The translations under genes were made by a program, and so were the position numbers. Below, one piece after another: positions 1-13,294 of a stretch of DNA of 64,000 bases (position 1 is the first letter of the stretch; the number at the start of each line of letters is the position of its first letter). This DNA is from Coniochaeta sp. PMI_546. Lineage: Eukaryota; Ascomycota; Sordariomycetes; Coniochaetales; Coniochaetaceae. The notes beneath the pieces are model-generated. The model saw only the letters and a list, made by a program, of their open reading frames with translations. It searched no databases and had not been told where the DNA came from. The stretch is from positions 62,001 through 126,000 of the forward strand of contig MU271159.1 of NCBI GenBank assembly GCA_021432605.1, in the 5' to 3' direction.

Positions 1-1
1 C

Positions 2-357
2 GATTTCAGGGATGCTTCGATGGCGACCGTCGAAGTAGGTGGCGCCGCCGAGTGGCTAGTCGACTATACACGCCACTGGAAGGACACCTACACCTTCTTC
101 GCTCGATATCTGATCGAGAGTGGCGATGTGGTCGGTATCCTCCGCCACCTGGCCGTTTTCGGTACGCTTTTTAACATCAATCCGTCCAGACCTTCTTGGG
201 TGCCGAACTGGTCCCAGGAAACGCGAATCGTGCGGGGTGAGTTCCCCGTTACAGTCAACCCATTAGCTTCCCCGAGATAATCCGGGAAGGGAAATTCGCG
301 GGTATTATCAAGGTGTACGGAAAACAAATCGGAGGAGGTATTTTGGGGCGAATGTGA
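2..357 (+). pseudogene. HET-like (heterokaryon incompatibility) protein fragment, broken
   Basis: A reading frame is open from the left window edge to a stop at 278-280, so the gene starts outside the window. It encodes an aromatic-rich stretch followed by a PSWVPNWS motif. This matches the [LP]-SW-x-P-D-W signature found downstream of the HET domain in fungal incompatibility proteins. Past the stop the same kind of sequence resumes in another frame (ISFPEIIREGKFAG, then KVYGKQIGGGILGRM), resembling the 'V-x-G-x-x-L-G-R' segment that follows in HET proteins, and ends at a TGA at 355-357. I therefore read one gene with a frameshift near 250-265. HET proteins trigger cell death on recognition of non-self; this piece lacks most of the domain. 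The family call rests on motif recall only. Confidence 0.45.
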
Positions 358-767
358 GAGTTGGCCAGCACATTCGTCCATGGGCGAGGCTGCGGCATAC
401 ATTCTCGGGCGATTGCTTGGGTGGTCGGACCGGCACTGCGCGGGGCCGCCGCTGGTCCGCGGTACTTGCTGTACAACTCATGCCTGATATTGGGATTAGT
501 CAGGTGGGAACATTCTGCTTGAATAGCAATGCTTGGCTGCATGAAAAACTGACAGGGAGTTCTGCAACAGTGCACCCTACCGGCCTCCGTAGTTGATGAG
601 GAGCTTGGGCTGAAAGCCTGGAATCACCACATCATTCTTATCCCCCTCTCCTTAGTCCAGGGCGGCTTCTTGTTCACTCACTCACTCACTCACCTGTTCC
701 AGACCCAACCATCAATCCAGATTTATGAAGACCCGGGAATAAACCTGCGCGCAATCGGTGACTCACA
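358..767. other. Gene-poor spacer with a short TCAC repeat
   Basis: I see no convincing gene here. The composition is normal for the unmutated parts of the window. A short simple repeat of TCAC units lies at about 675-692. The small reading frames show no family resemblance. Confidence 0.4.
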
Positions 768-1121
768 ATGTCCAGACTTTCATCGCGCTTCGCTAGACTG
801 AGGCCCTTCTCCAATCCGGACCCCGAAAATGACGACCAGAGCGGGGAGGAGACCGAATCCACCACCATCGCCGGCGGCGGCGACATCGGTATACCGCTTG
901 CGGCGTTGATGCACGGATGCTTGCAAATTAAAGGCAAGTGGATGTACGAGCCAGCAGATGTTCGAGAGCTGATCAGGCTGGTTGAGACGGGTATTGTAAA
1001 GCTTGGCGCAGTGGCTGGAGTAAAGGTGACTGGAAAGTTTGGGCTGGCAGACTATGAAGTTGCATTAGCCAACGCAGCTGAGACCGCAGGCCCTGACACG
1101 CAGACCGCCTTCATTCCCTGA
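768..1121 (+). pseudogene. C-terminal remnant of a zinc-type alcohol dehydrogenase
   Basis: This is a 117-codon open frame. From about residue 37 on (GDIGIPLAALMHGC, then IKGKWMYEPADVRELI, then VTGKFGLADYEVAL) it matches the last ~80 residues of fungal GroES-like, NAD(P)-dependent zinc alcohol dehydrogenases. In those proteins 'IKGKWMY' and 'GKFGL' lie near the end of the Rossmann and C-terminal parts. A full enzyme is ~350-370 residues, so the catalytic zinc-binding N-terminus and the nucleotide-binding GxGxxG are absent. The first ~36 residues (Ser/Arg/Asp-rich) do not resemble the family and may be non-coding or a chance upstream extension. No activity is expected. It lies 0.3 kb from the start of the RIP-affected block. 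Confidence 0.6.
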
Positions 1122-1235
1122 AGAAAGTCAAGAAATGATACTAAAAGCATAGATAATTTATCTGGAGCTTGAGCACTAGATCCTCTAATTTGCCTCATTA
1201 CTGATACTCTCGTCTGATAAATGACTCTAACCAGC

Positions 1236-1440
1236 TACTGACCTATCTTTGAGGATGAAGTCGGCTAACCTCCCCAAGCCCCGCAAGTCCCCTTCGATAG
1301 AACCCCTAATGTCGTGGTCAACCTAGCCCCTTGCAGTGCCTCCTTCGAGATCAATAATAATAGCATCGTTGTTTATGTCGATGATGGCATTATCGGGCTT
1401 TACATCACCTACATACTTCCTAGATAATAAAGTTCAGCAA
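1236..1440 (-). pseudogene. Protein-kinase-like C-terminal fragment, broken
   Basis: Reading the minus strand gives GDVKPDNAIIDINND, then IIIDLEGGTARG, a TAG, then VDHDIRGSIEGDLRGLG and a C-terminal tail. GDVKPDN is the kinase catalytic loop (catalytic Asp, Lys and Asn kept). The I-D-[FL]-x-G-G-x-x-x-G-W-V-D pattern is the DFG-equivalent of a fungal kinase group. The in-frame TAG sits where that group has Trp, so it is a TGG-to-TAG change of the RIP type. Upstream the frame is lost in the AT-rich block, so the N-lobe is missing. The fragment marks the edge where mutated DNA begins. The kinase call is by motif, not by search. Confidence 0.5.
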
Positions 1441-1890
1441 CCGTATTCTGGGCCTAGGTTGCCTATTTCTCTCTGAGTGAGAGAGGAGTCTCAGGAACAT
1501 TCGTTAGTACGAGACTATATTTTTGACTAGTTATTCAGCTTCCTTACCGTCTCGGTCGGTTTTGGCGTATCTTTATCATATTAACGATATTCGAGGGTTG
1601 TAGAAAGGAACGTCGCTATTGTTTTGCTCTCTACGTTATTATTACTACCTTTTAACCTTTTTAAAATCGGCCGTAACTTCTTTGTCTTGGAGCTAATCTT
1701 TATTATAATTTATCTAAATCACTATCGTCGAACGCGAAACGGTTTGTTTCCAACTCCTCGTCGTCTTCTTCGCCTTTTATATCGACCATTATATATTATA
1801 TAACCTACTCGTTGAAATAGATATATTTCTTCTTATTACTCGGTAATATAATATTAAAAGATATCACGTAATATAACTAGGTATAATAAT
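1441..1890. other. RIP-affected flank, no identifiable gene
   Basis: Composition shifts gradually from normal to strongly TA-rich with few CpA/TpG, ending at the target repeat AAGAC (1891-1895) of the large LTR element. It may contain the mutated N-terminal part of the kinase-like gene, but I can read no motif. Confidence 0.4.
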
Positions 1891-1895
1891 AAGAC

Positions 1896-2299
1896 TATTA
1901 TAAAACCTACGGTTACGGAAAGGTATCCCGTTAATAAATAAAGAATATATAGGCGAGGCTTATCGTATTATATAGATAAGGGACCTTGGGTTACGTAACC
2001 GATAGGCGTAATAAGCGTAATAGTTATTCATTATAGTTATTATTAATATTTCGAATAGTTATTTATTATAACTATTACTACGTTTATTTAAGTATATAAG
2101 GAAGAGTCTTTCTAAACTTTATTATAAGTAATTCTTAATTACCTTAATAATTAATCTAAGTATTTTATTAAAGTTATTATTTAAATAAGATATTTATCTT
2201 AACGATACTAAAATAAAGACTATTTATTATACCTTAACTTACTTACTTTAAATAATAGAACTTACCTTCTAATCTTAAACTTTATCTTAGATCGTTATA
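1896..2299 (+). repeat. 5' LTR of E1 (subfamily D)
   Basis: It starts TATTATAAAACC (family consensus TGTTATAAACC) and ends GATCGTTATA (consensus GATCGTTACA), directly preceded by AAGAC. It contains the shared GGTTACGTAAC block, a D-type variable block and a TATATAAG box. Confidence 0.85.
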
Positions 2300-5200
2300 T
2301 TTTAATCACTCTTATTCGGTAAGTTAACCTTATATTAAATAGCTAATATAATATCCAGAATACCCGTACCTTAATAAAACCTTATAACTTAAGCTTAAGT
2401 TTAGGCGAACGATATAACGGTAATAATTATATAATTATAAACGGAAATTATTATTCTTAAGGAAAGATTTAAAATCGACCTTATAACTAAGATTAAGGTT
2501 TTACGTCCCGAACCTTACGATAAGAATAAAAAGGAATTATAAACCTTTATTACCTAAACTTATATATATTTTAAAATATATACGGTATCCTTTTTTTAGG
2601 AATACGAAAAAGTAATTTATATAAGAAGCTTATTAAAAAGAAAAGCGGCGGAATAATTCGAACTTAATTTTCAAGATTTTCTATAAAATTAATCAAATAT
2701 AAAAGGACGAAAACCGGAAACCCGTATTATATTTTTTAATATCGATCGACTATTCGAAAAACTTAAAGAAACCTTTAAAAATCCTAACGAATAAAAATCG
2801 GCGGAACGATAATTTATATCTTTAAGATAAAAAGGTTCGGTAGGAATATATACGGTAAAATTCAAACGAATCGCGGTTAAATTCGATTTAAGGGAATAGG
2901 TATTATTCTTTTATTTCTACGGAAGATTATAAGATAACGTTAAATATAAACTTAATAAAGAAGATCGATCCGATACTTTATATAAATATATCGTATCCGT
3001 AATTAAAATCGATAACCGATTATACGAATGAAAATTCGAAAAAAGGAAAAAAAAAGCCTTTTAGATAATAAAAGAAACCGCGAATTTTAAAAAGAAACGA
3101 TTTACGGTTATAAACTTTTATTTAAGATTTATAAACCTAAACGTTATTTAACAAAGCTAATTTAAAAAAAAAGGTAAATATTTTAATTATAAAAAATAAA
3201 GATATTACGTTAATAAGTATTATTAACTTAAGAAAATTTAAAAACTAATCTTTAAAAATAAGGCTTAGGTAATAATAAAAGATAACAGATCCCGTATTAT
3301 CGCGATAATAAATAGAAAATAATAATATAAAGTATTTTTAAGATTACCGGGAAGAAAAGTCAACTTAGTAATAATATTAAAATACGACGTTACTAATATA
3401 ATATATCTTATTAACTTATTAGATTAAGAATAAGACGAAATTAAAAAGGAACGAATATATTTATTTAAAGATTATAAATCGGTATACGTCGATTTCGTTT
3501 ATTATAATTAGGTCGCGTAGAATTCGTATATCTTTTACCGTTACGTTTAATATATATAAGAAAAGTTAGATTATAAATAAATACCGGTACGAATATTAAT
3601 AAATCGACCGATACCTTACCTTTATTAATTATAGAATATCGAAAGATATAAAGAAGTACGTAAAAATAGGTAATTTTTATTATTAATATCGCCCGGTATA
3701 ACGTAATTATAAATCGATTAGATAAGATAAGAATTCCTAACGATTACCGAATTACGACGACGAGTTAAAAAGGAAAACCGGTTTTAAAATATATACCCGT
3801 TAGAAAACCTAATAAAAAGGTTAAACTAACCTAAAGGTTTAATATCTAAAATCGTAACGTAAATTATAAAAGAAAAGTCGGTCGACGAGTTTTTAGCCCG
3901 ATACCGTATTATACGAATATAAAAAAGATTCCCGAAATTAAAATAAGGAAGACCTTAGATAAAAAGATATTTAGATAAGTTACTAGTTATCGGATTTAAG
4001 ATAAAGGAAAACGACCGCGGGGAACCGTCGGTACCTTTTTCTTAAAACTAGGATTAATTAAAATATTATAGCATTTCGTTTTAAAGATTAAAAAAACGAT
4101 TAAAAAACAACTAACGTCGATTATAAAGGGATTATATCGATATAATATTAAAAGATCCTTATATACGACCGTAAGAATTAAATATTTACGAATTACGGTC
4201 GATATATAAGGAAATAATATCTAAATAATAATAGATAATAGAATATAAGGAAATTATATCTCGTTAAATCTCGTTAATATATTACGATTATTTTAAAGAA
4301 AAAAAGACGAATCTTACCGACTTAAAATTATTAATAGGAACTTTATCGATTATAAATAAGGATTAGTAGATATAAAGATTACGCCTTTCCGGGTTATTAT
4401 CTAAGGATATAATTAAGAGATAACGTTCGATATTATAGAAATCTTATCGTACGGTATAATATTAAGAATATTTTAGTTACAAATAAATAATCCCCAAATT
4501 AATTAAAAAATAGGTTAACTTTAATAAGATACGTTAAAAAGAAAGTTAACCTTTATAAAGAATAAACCTTACGAGGAAAAGTTTATATATATTTTAAAAG
4601 AACTTTAATAATTTATAAAACGGTTATAAAAACTTAATTAATATTAATACGAACGATTCTAAAAGAATATTATCGATACGACAAATTATTTAAGCCCGAG
4701 TTTAAGATAAGATTACTTAAATATAATCGTTAGGATTACGAGATTAATCTTTAATTAAATAAAGAACCCGGATTTTATAAGATTTACCTTTTTAACGATT
4801 TATAACTAAAAACGTTAAGAAAATATATTAATAAAAATCTAAAAAAAAGGTTATATTCGACTATTATAATTATTAATAAGATACCTTATCTTATTTATAT
4901 TTAAGAAAAACGGAAAGTTACGTCTCGTTATAAACTATCGACAATTTAATAATATTATTATTATAGATCGAAGATTATTACCTTTTATATCCGAACTAAG
5001 AAATCGGTTATATAAAGTTTAATAGTTTATTACTTTAGACTTTAAAGGAATATATAACCTAATACAAATTAAAGAAGGAGATAAATAAAAGACGGTATAA
5101 CGATTTAAGTTAAGATAATACGAATATTATATTATACCTTTCGGGTTCGTTAATACGTTAACTTGATTTTAAAGAATAATTAATTATATATTTCGGGAAT

Positions 5201-7042
5201 ATTTAAACGATTTCGTTATCGTATACCTCGATAATATTTTAATTTATTTAGAAGACCTCGAATAATATAAGAAATACGTTTATTTCGTTTTATAAATATT
5301 ATAAGACGCGAATTTATTAATCAAACCCGAAAAATATAAATTTTATTAGAAGAAAGTAAAATTTCTTGATTATATAATATTATTAGGTTAATTTAAAATA
5401 GATTTAGATAAATTGAAAACTATCGCGGAATAACTTATATTAGAAACGGTTACGGGAATACGAACTTTTTTAAAAATTACTAACTTCTATCGTAAGGTTA
5501 TTAAGGATTATAATAAAATTATAATATTATTTATTAACCTTATTAAGAAAGACTTACGGTTCGAATAAACTTTAAAAAAGGAAAAAGCCTTTCGGAAATT
5601 TAAAAGGAAGATCTTAAGCCGACCGGTATTAATTACCGTAGATCTTAAAAAACCTTATAAAATAGAAACCGACGTATTAAAGTTCGCGTTTGGAAACTAA
5701 TTAAAATAACGAGATAAATAAAGGAAATTATATCCAGTAACGTTCTTTTTAAAAAAACTAAACGTATTAGAACTTAATTATAATATTCTAAATTAATAAT
5801 TGATAGTTATCGTTAAAGCTTTTAAAAGGTAAAAGTATTACCTTATAAAAACTAGATATAAGGTTAAAGTCTTAATAGATTATAAGAACCTTATTACTTT
5901 TACTATAATAAAAAAACTTAATAAACGATAGATAAGATAATATAAATTTCTTACGGATTTCGATTTCGAAATAACGTACCGAAAAGGTAATAAAAACGGT
6001 AAAATAAACGTTTTAAGCTAACGAAAAGATTTAAAACTAAAAAAAGAAGTATATTCGGTAAACTTTTTTAAGGTAAACTAATACGGTAACTTCGAACTTA
6101 AGGTTACGTAAGTAATTAAACCCGATAGAAAATAATTACGTAGAATTTAAGGAACTTATACGTTTAAAAAAGAGAAAGAGTATTTAAAGAACTTAATAGA
6201 TAAGTTATTACGATACCGAAGACTAGTTTACGTACCGAAATAATTCTAAGAAGAATTTATATAGGAAATATATAAATATCCGTTATACGGATATTAAGAA
6301 ACCTATAAAACGTAATAACGGATTCGATAATAAGGATATTATTTTCCCGGAATTACGGAGATAGTTAAGAAGGTTATATTAGAATATAACGTTTATAATA
6401 AGGTAAAAACGTTAAGATATAAACCTTATAGGTTATTATAACCTATAAACCTATTATAATAACTATAAGAAATAATAACGATAAACTTTATTATCAAACT
6501 ATTACTATCAAAAGAATTAATAACCGGTATTGTTTACGATAATATCTAAGTTATAATAGATAAACTTATTAAGTATACGTATTTTATACTTTATAAGGAA
6601 ATTAGTATTACGGAAGAACTAATATATATATTTATACGAATAATAATTAGCTAATATAAACTACCCCGAAAACTAATAACGGATAAGGATAAGTTATTTA
6701 CGTTAAAGTTTTAAACGACGTTAATAAAAGAATTGAAAGTCGATTATAAATTATTAATTACGTTTTACCCGTAAATAGATAGATAAATTAAAAGAACTAA
6801 CTAGACCTTTAAATAATATTTACGTATTTATATTAACAAATAATAAGATAATTAGGTTAAATAGTTATTAACGGTATAATTCGCTTATAATAACTCGTCG
6901 ATTAAACTAATAAGAAGACTTATACTATTCTTTAATAATTACGGATATTATTTAGAAATAAGAAGTATTACGCCGGTAAAACCTTTATAATATAGATTAT
7001 TAAGAGTTAAATAAACGATTAAATATCTAAGGATAATCTATT

Positions 7043-7435
7043 TGTAACGATCCAAGATAAAGTCTAAGATTAAAAGGTAAGTTTTATTACTTAAAGTAAG
7101 TAAGTTAAGGTATAACAAACAGTCTTTATTTTAATATCGTTAAAATAAATATCTTACTTAAATAATAACCTTAATTGAATATTTAAATTAATTACTAGGT
7201 AATTAAGAACTACTTATAACGGAATCTAAAAAGACTCTTTTTTATATATTAATAAAGACTATAGTAATAGTTATAATAGATAGCTATTCAAAATATTAGT
7301 AATAATTATAATAGATAGCTTTTATATCTATCGGTTACGTAACCCTAAGTCCCTTATTTATATAATACGATAAATCTCGTTTATATATTCTTTATTTATT
7401 AACGGGGTTCCTTTTGTAACCGTAAGTTTATAATA
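7043..7435 (-). repeat. 3' LTR of E2
   Basis: In plus orientation it begins TGTAACGATCC (an unmutated terminus) and ends AGTTTATAATA. The reverse complement of a polypurine tract follows at 7436. Confidence 0.85.
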
Positions 7436-7479
7436 TTATCCCCCTTTTCCTTTTAGTTATTATCTTTAAAGCTTAATAC

Positions 7480-8060
7480 TTCTTATAAATAATACTAATA
7501 GCTTTTATAAGTTACCTCCGAAGGTTTTCCCTTTTTTATCGTTATTATATTTAACCGCGGTATATAAAAATATAAAAAACCTTCTGAATCTTTTATTATC
7601 TATAAAAACGTTTTCTATATAACCGTCCTTTTTCAAGCTGTCGAAATACTTACCTATTCCTCTTACGAAGCCCGCGGCCTTAAAACTTATTAGGTATCGG
7701 AAAACGACTTTTCCCGTTATACGGAATATATCCGTCTTAATCGTTCTAAATACGACGTATAAAGCCTTTCCGTTAGAAATTTAACGAAAATCGGTAATTA
7801 ACTTTCTTTTATAAAACGAGAGATTAACGAGATTATAATAAAGTTAGAATAGCTACGTTACCAAAAGAAATTATAGTTTAAAAAGATATTATACGTTATT
7901 CGTAAAAGCGTAACGAGTATAAAAAAGCTAAAATAGGTCGAAAAGGAAAAAGCCGATCGCGAGGTAACGAAAGTTACCGAAAATCGTTTATCTTCCGTTA
8001 CGTTTTTTTCCTTAGATAATAATTTTATTTCCGGCTAAAACGTAATTTATAATAACGTAA
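7480..8060 (+). other. Reading frame antisense to E2 near its 3' LTR
   Basis: Between the polypurine tract and the chromodomain/integrase side of E2, the strand opposite to the element's gag-pol shows protein-like sequence, rich in Lys/Glu and predicted coiled coil. It has the same residue pattern as in E5, in the full subfamily-A copy and in E6 (a basic R-x-I-R-x-x-I-T-x-I block followed by E-x-A-D-R-E). The frame is fossil. See the finding on this antisense frame. Confidence 0.4.
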
Positions 8061-11000
8061 TATTATCCCTTTCGATTTTTAAAGTAATGATATTATTATA
8101 ATACGAAACTCTTATAATAATTACTAATAATTCGTAAAGTAAGCTTCCGGTTCCTACGTATTTTCCGAATCGTCGTAATCTTTTTATTTAACGTAATAAA
8201 AGTTTATTCCTTATTCTTTTTTATATCTAAGGATTTTTTCTATTTCGTATTTTTATATTAATTTAATTTCGATATCTATTACTAATTTTACGTTCTTAAA
8301 TATTAGTTCGAAAAGCGAGATATAAAATATTAAGTAAATACGTATATTTATTAGTAATTAAAGTTCGTAATTCAAATTAGATAACCTTTTCTTAATTCTA
8401 AAAGGTCCGATCTTCTTCCAATCTAATTTATCGTTTGGTCGTTTGGTTTTAATATTTCGTCGTACGAAATAAACTTTATCTCCTTTTTATAAGGTTAGTC
8501 CTTTTAACTTTTTCCGGTTAATATAAAGGCTTATTCTTTTATTAATAAATTATAAATCGTTCCGTAGTTTATGATAGATTATCCTTAGATACCTAATTAT
8601 CTATTTAGTTTTCAGTAATCTATATTATAAAGGTTCTACTAGCGTAATATCCCTTATTTCTAAATAGTATTCGTAATTATTAAAGAATAATATAAATCTT
8701 CCTATTAATTCAATTAGCGAGTTATTATAAGCGAACTATACCGTTAATAACTATTTAACCTAATTATCTTATTATTTGTTAACATAAATACGTAAATATT
8801 ATTTAAAGGTCTAATTAGTTCTTTTAATTTATTTATCTATTTACGGGTAAAACGTAATTAATAATTTATAATCGACTTTCAATTCTTTTATTAACGTCGT
8901 TTAAAACTTTAACGTAAATAACTTATCCTTATCCGTTATTAGTTTTCGGGGTAGTTTATATTAGCTAATTTTTATTCGTATAAATATATATACTAGTTCT
9001 TCCGTAATACTAATACCCTTATAAAGTATAAAATACGTATACTTGGTAAATTTATTTATTACGACCTAAATACTATTATAAATAATACCGGTTATTAACT
9101 CTTTTAACGGTAATAGTTTAACGATAAAGTTTATCGTTACCATTTCCTACGGGTATTATAATACGTTTATAAGTTATAATAACTTATAAGGTTTATATCT
9201 TAACGTCTTTACCCTATTATAAACGTCGTACTCTGATATAAGCTTTTTAACTATTTCTATAATTCCGGGAAAATAATATCTTTATTATCGAATTCGTTAT
9301 TACGTTTTATAAGTTCTTTAGTATCCGTATAATAGATATTTATATATTTCCCGTATAAATTTTTCCTAAAATTACTTAAGTACGTAAACTAATCTTCGGT
9401 ACCGTAATAATTTATCCGTAAAGTTTTTTAAATATTCCTTTTCTTTTTCGAACGTATAGGTTCCTTTAATTTTACGTAACTATTTTTTATCGGGTTTAAC
9501 TACTTATATAACCCCGAACTCGAGAGTTTGCCGAATATATTTTTTTTTTAGTTTTAAATCTTTCCGTCGGTTTAAAACGTCTGTTCTACCGTTTTTATTA
9601 TCTTTTCGATACGTTATTTCGAAATCGAAATCCGTAAGAAACTTATATTATCTTATTTATTATTTATTAAGTTTCTTTATTATAATAAAGGTAATAAAGT
9701 TCTTATAATCTATTAAGACTTTAACCTTATATTTAACTCTTATAAGGTAATATTTCTACTTTTTAAAAACTTTAACGATAGCTATTAATTCTTAATCCGG
9801 GATATTATAATTAAATTCCAATCCGTTTAGTTTTTTCGAAAAGAACGTTATCGGGTATAATCTTTTTTATTTATTTCATTATCCTAATTAATTTCCGAAC
9901 GCGAATCCCGATATATTAGTTTCTATTTTATTAGGTTTTTCTAAGTCCGCGGTAACTAATACCGGTCGGCTTAAGATCTTTCTTTTGAATTTTCGAAAGG
10001 TTTTTTTTTCTTTCGAAATCTATTCGAACTTTAGGTCTTTTTTAATAAGGTTAATAAAAGGTATTACAATCTTACCGTAATCTTTAATAAACTTACGATA
10101 GAAATTAATAATTTTTAAAAAAGTTCGTATTCCCGTAACCGTTTCTAATATAAGTTATTTTACGATAGCTTTTAATTTATTTAGATCTATCTCGAACTAA
10201 CCTAATAATATTACGTAACCGAGAAATTTTATTTCTTTTTAATAAAACTCGTATTTTTTAGGTTCGACTAATAAATTCGTATCTTATAATATTTATAAAA
10301 CGAAATAAACGTATTTTTTATATTATTCGAAGTCTTCCGAATAAATCAAAATATTATCGAAGTATATAACGACGAAATCGTCTAGATATTTTCGAAATAC
10401 GTAATTAATTATTCTTTAGAATAAAACTAATATATTAACGAACCCGAAAGGTATAATATAATATTCGTATTATCTTAACCTAAATCGTTATACTATCTTT
10501 TATTTATCTCTTTCTTTAATTTATATTAGGTTATACGTTCCTTTAAAATCTAAGGTAATAAACTATTAAACCTTATATAACTAATCTTTTAATTTGGATA
10601 TAAAAGATAATAATCTTCGATCTTTAATAATAATATTATTAAACTATCGATAATTTATAACGAGACGTAACTTCCCGTTTTTCTTAAATATAAATAAGAT
10701 AGGGTATCTTACTAGTAATTATAATAGTCGAATATAACTTTTTTTTAGATTTTTATTAATATATTCTCTTAATACCTTTAATTATAAGTCGTTAAAAAGG
10801 TAAATCTTATAAAATCCGGGTTCTTTACCTAATTAAAGATTAATCTTATAATCCTAACGATTATATTTAGGTAATCTTATCTTAAGTTCGGGCTTAAATA
10901 GTTTATTATATCGATAATATTCTTTTGGAATCGTTCGCGTTAATATTAATTAAACTTTTATAACTATTTCGTAAATTATTAAAGTTCTTCTAAAATTATA

Positions 11001-13294
11001 TATAAACTTTTCCTCGTAAGGTTTACTTTTTATAAAAACTAATTCTTTTTTTAACGTATCTTATTAAAATTAGCCTATTCTCTAATTAATTCGGGGATTA
11101 TTCGTTCGTAGTTAAGGTATCCCTAATATTATACGGTACGATAAGATCTTTATAATATCAAACGTTATCTCCTAATTATATCCTTAGATAATAACCCGGA
11201 AAAGCGTAATCTTTATATTTACTAATCTTTATCTATAATCGATAAAGCTTTTATTAATAGTTCTAAGTTAGTAAAACTCGTCCTTTTTCTTCTAAAGTAA
11301 TCGTAATATATTAATAAGATTTAGCGAGATATAATTTCCTTATATTTTGTTATCTATTATTATTTAGGTATAGTTTCCTTATATATCGACCGTAATTCGT
11401 AAGTATTTAATTCTTATAGTCGTATATAAAGATCTCTTTATATTACGTCGATATAATCTTTTTATAATCGACGTTAGTCGTTTTTTAACCGTTTCTTTAT
11501 TTTTCGGAACGAAATACTATAATATTCTAATTAATCTTAAATTTATATAAGGGGTACCGACGGCTTTCCGCGGTCGTCCTTTTCCGTCCTAAAACTAATA
11601 TCTAATAACTTATTCGAATATCCTTCCGTTAAAGGTCTCCCGTATTATAATATTATACGTCTTTCTTATATCTATATAATTTGGTATCTAAGTAAAAATT
11701 CTTCGGCCGATTCTTTCTTTATAACTTACGTTACGATTTTAGATATTAGACGTTTAGGTTAACTTAATCTTTTTATTAGGTTCTTTAATAAGTACGTAAT
11801 TTATAATTAGTTCTTTCTTTCGATTTTCCGTTTCGGTTTGGTTATTATTAAAAATTCTTATCCCGTTTAGTTAAGTTATAATTATATAGTTCTAAGTAAC
11901 GCTAATAATAAGTATTATCCATTCCTATATACCTCTTTATATCTTTCGATATCTCTTAATCGGTAAGGATAAAGTATAAGCCTAATTATTAATATTCGCG
12001 TTAATATCTATTTATAGCCTAATTTTCCCTATATATACCAAGTATAACGGTAGAAAACGTACGAATTCTACGAAATTTGGTTATAGTAAACCGAATTAAT
12101 ATATACCGATTCGTAATCTTTATATAATAATATTTATTCTTTTTCGATTTCGTCTTATTCCCGGTCTAATAAGCTAACTAAATATATTATATCCGTAATA
12201 TTATATTTTAATATTATTACTAGATCGACTTCTCCTCTTAATAACTTAAAAAGTATTTTATATTATTATTTTTTACGTATTATCGCGATAACGCGGGATC
12301 TATAATCTTTTATTATTACCTAAACCTTATTTTCGGGGATTAGTTTCCAAGCCTTTTTAAATTAACGATACTTATTAACGTAATATCCCTACTTCTTATA
12401 ATTAAAGTATTTACTTTTCTTCTTAAGCTAATTTCATTAAATAACGTTTAGGTTTATAGGTTTTGGATAAGAACCCGTAACCGTAAACCGTTTCTTTTTA
12501 GAATTCGCGGTTTCCTTTATTATCTAAAAGGTTTTTCCTTTTCCTTTTTCAAATCTTCGTTTATATAATCGATTATCGATTTTGATTATAAATACGATAT
12601 ATTTATATAAGGTATCCGGTTAATCTTTTTTATTAAGTTTATCTTTAACGTTATCTTATAATCTTCCGTAAAAATAAAGGAATAGTATTTATTCCCCTAA
12701 ATCGAATTTAACCGTAATTCGTTTAAATTCTACCGTATACGTTTTTATTAAACCTTTTTATCTTAAAAATAAGAGTTATCGTTCCGCCGATTTCTATTCG
12801 TTAGGATTTCTAAAAGTTTCCTTAAGTTTTTCGAATAATCGGTCGATATTAGAAAATATAATACGGGTTTTTAGTTTTTTCCTTTCCGTATTTAACTAAT
12901 TCTATAAAAAATCTCGAAAACTAAATTCGAATTATTCCGCCGCCTTCCTTTTTAATAAATTTCCTATATAGATTATTTTCTCGTATTCCCAAAAAAAGGA
13001 CGCCGTATATATTTCAAAATATACGTAAGTTTAGGTAACGAAAGTTTATAACCCCTTTTTATTCCTATCGTAAGGTTTAAAACGCGGAATTTTAATCTTA
13101 GCCGTAAAGTCGATTTTAAATCTTTCTTTAAGAATAACGATTTCCGTTTATAATTATACGATTATTATTATTATATCGTTCGTTTAAGTTTAAGCTTAAG
13201 CTTAAGTTATAAAAATGTATTAGGGTACGGGTATTCTAGGTATTATATTAGCTATTTAGTATAAGATTAACTTACCGAATAAAAGTAATCAAAA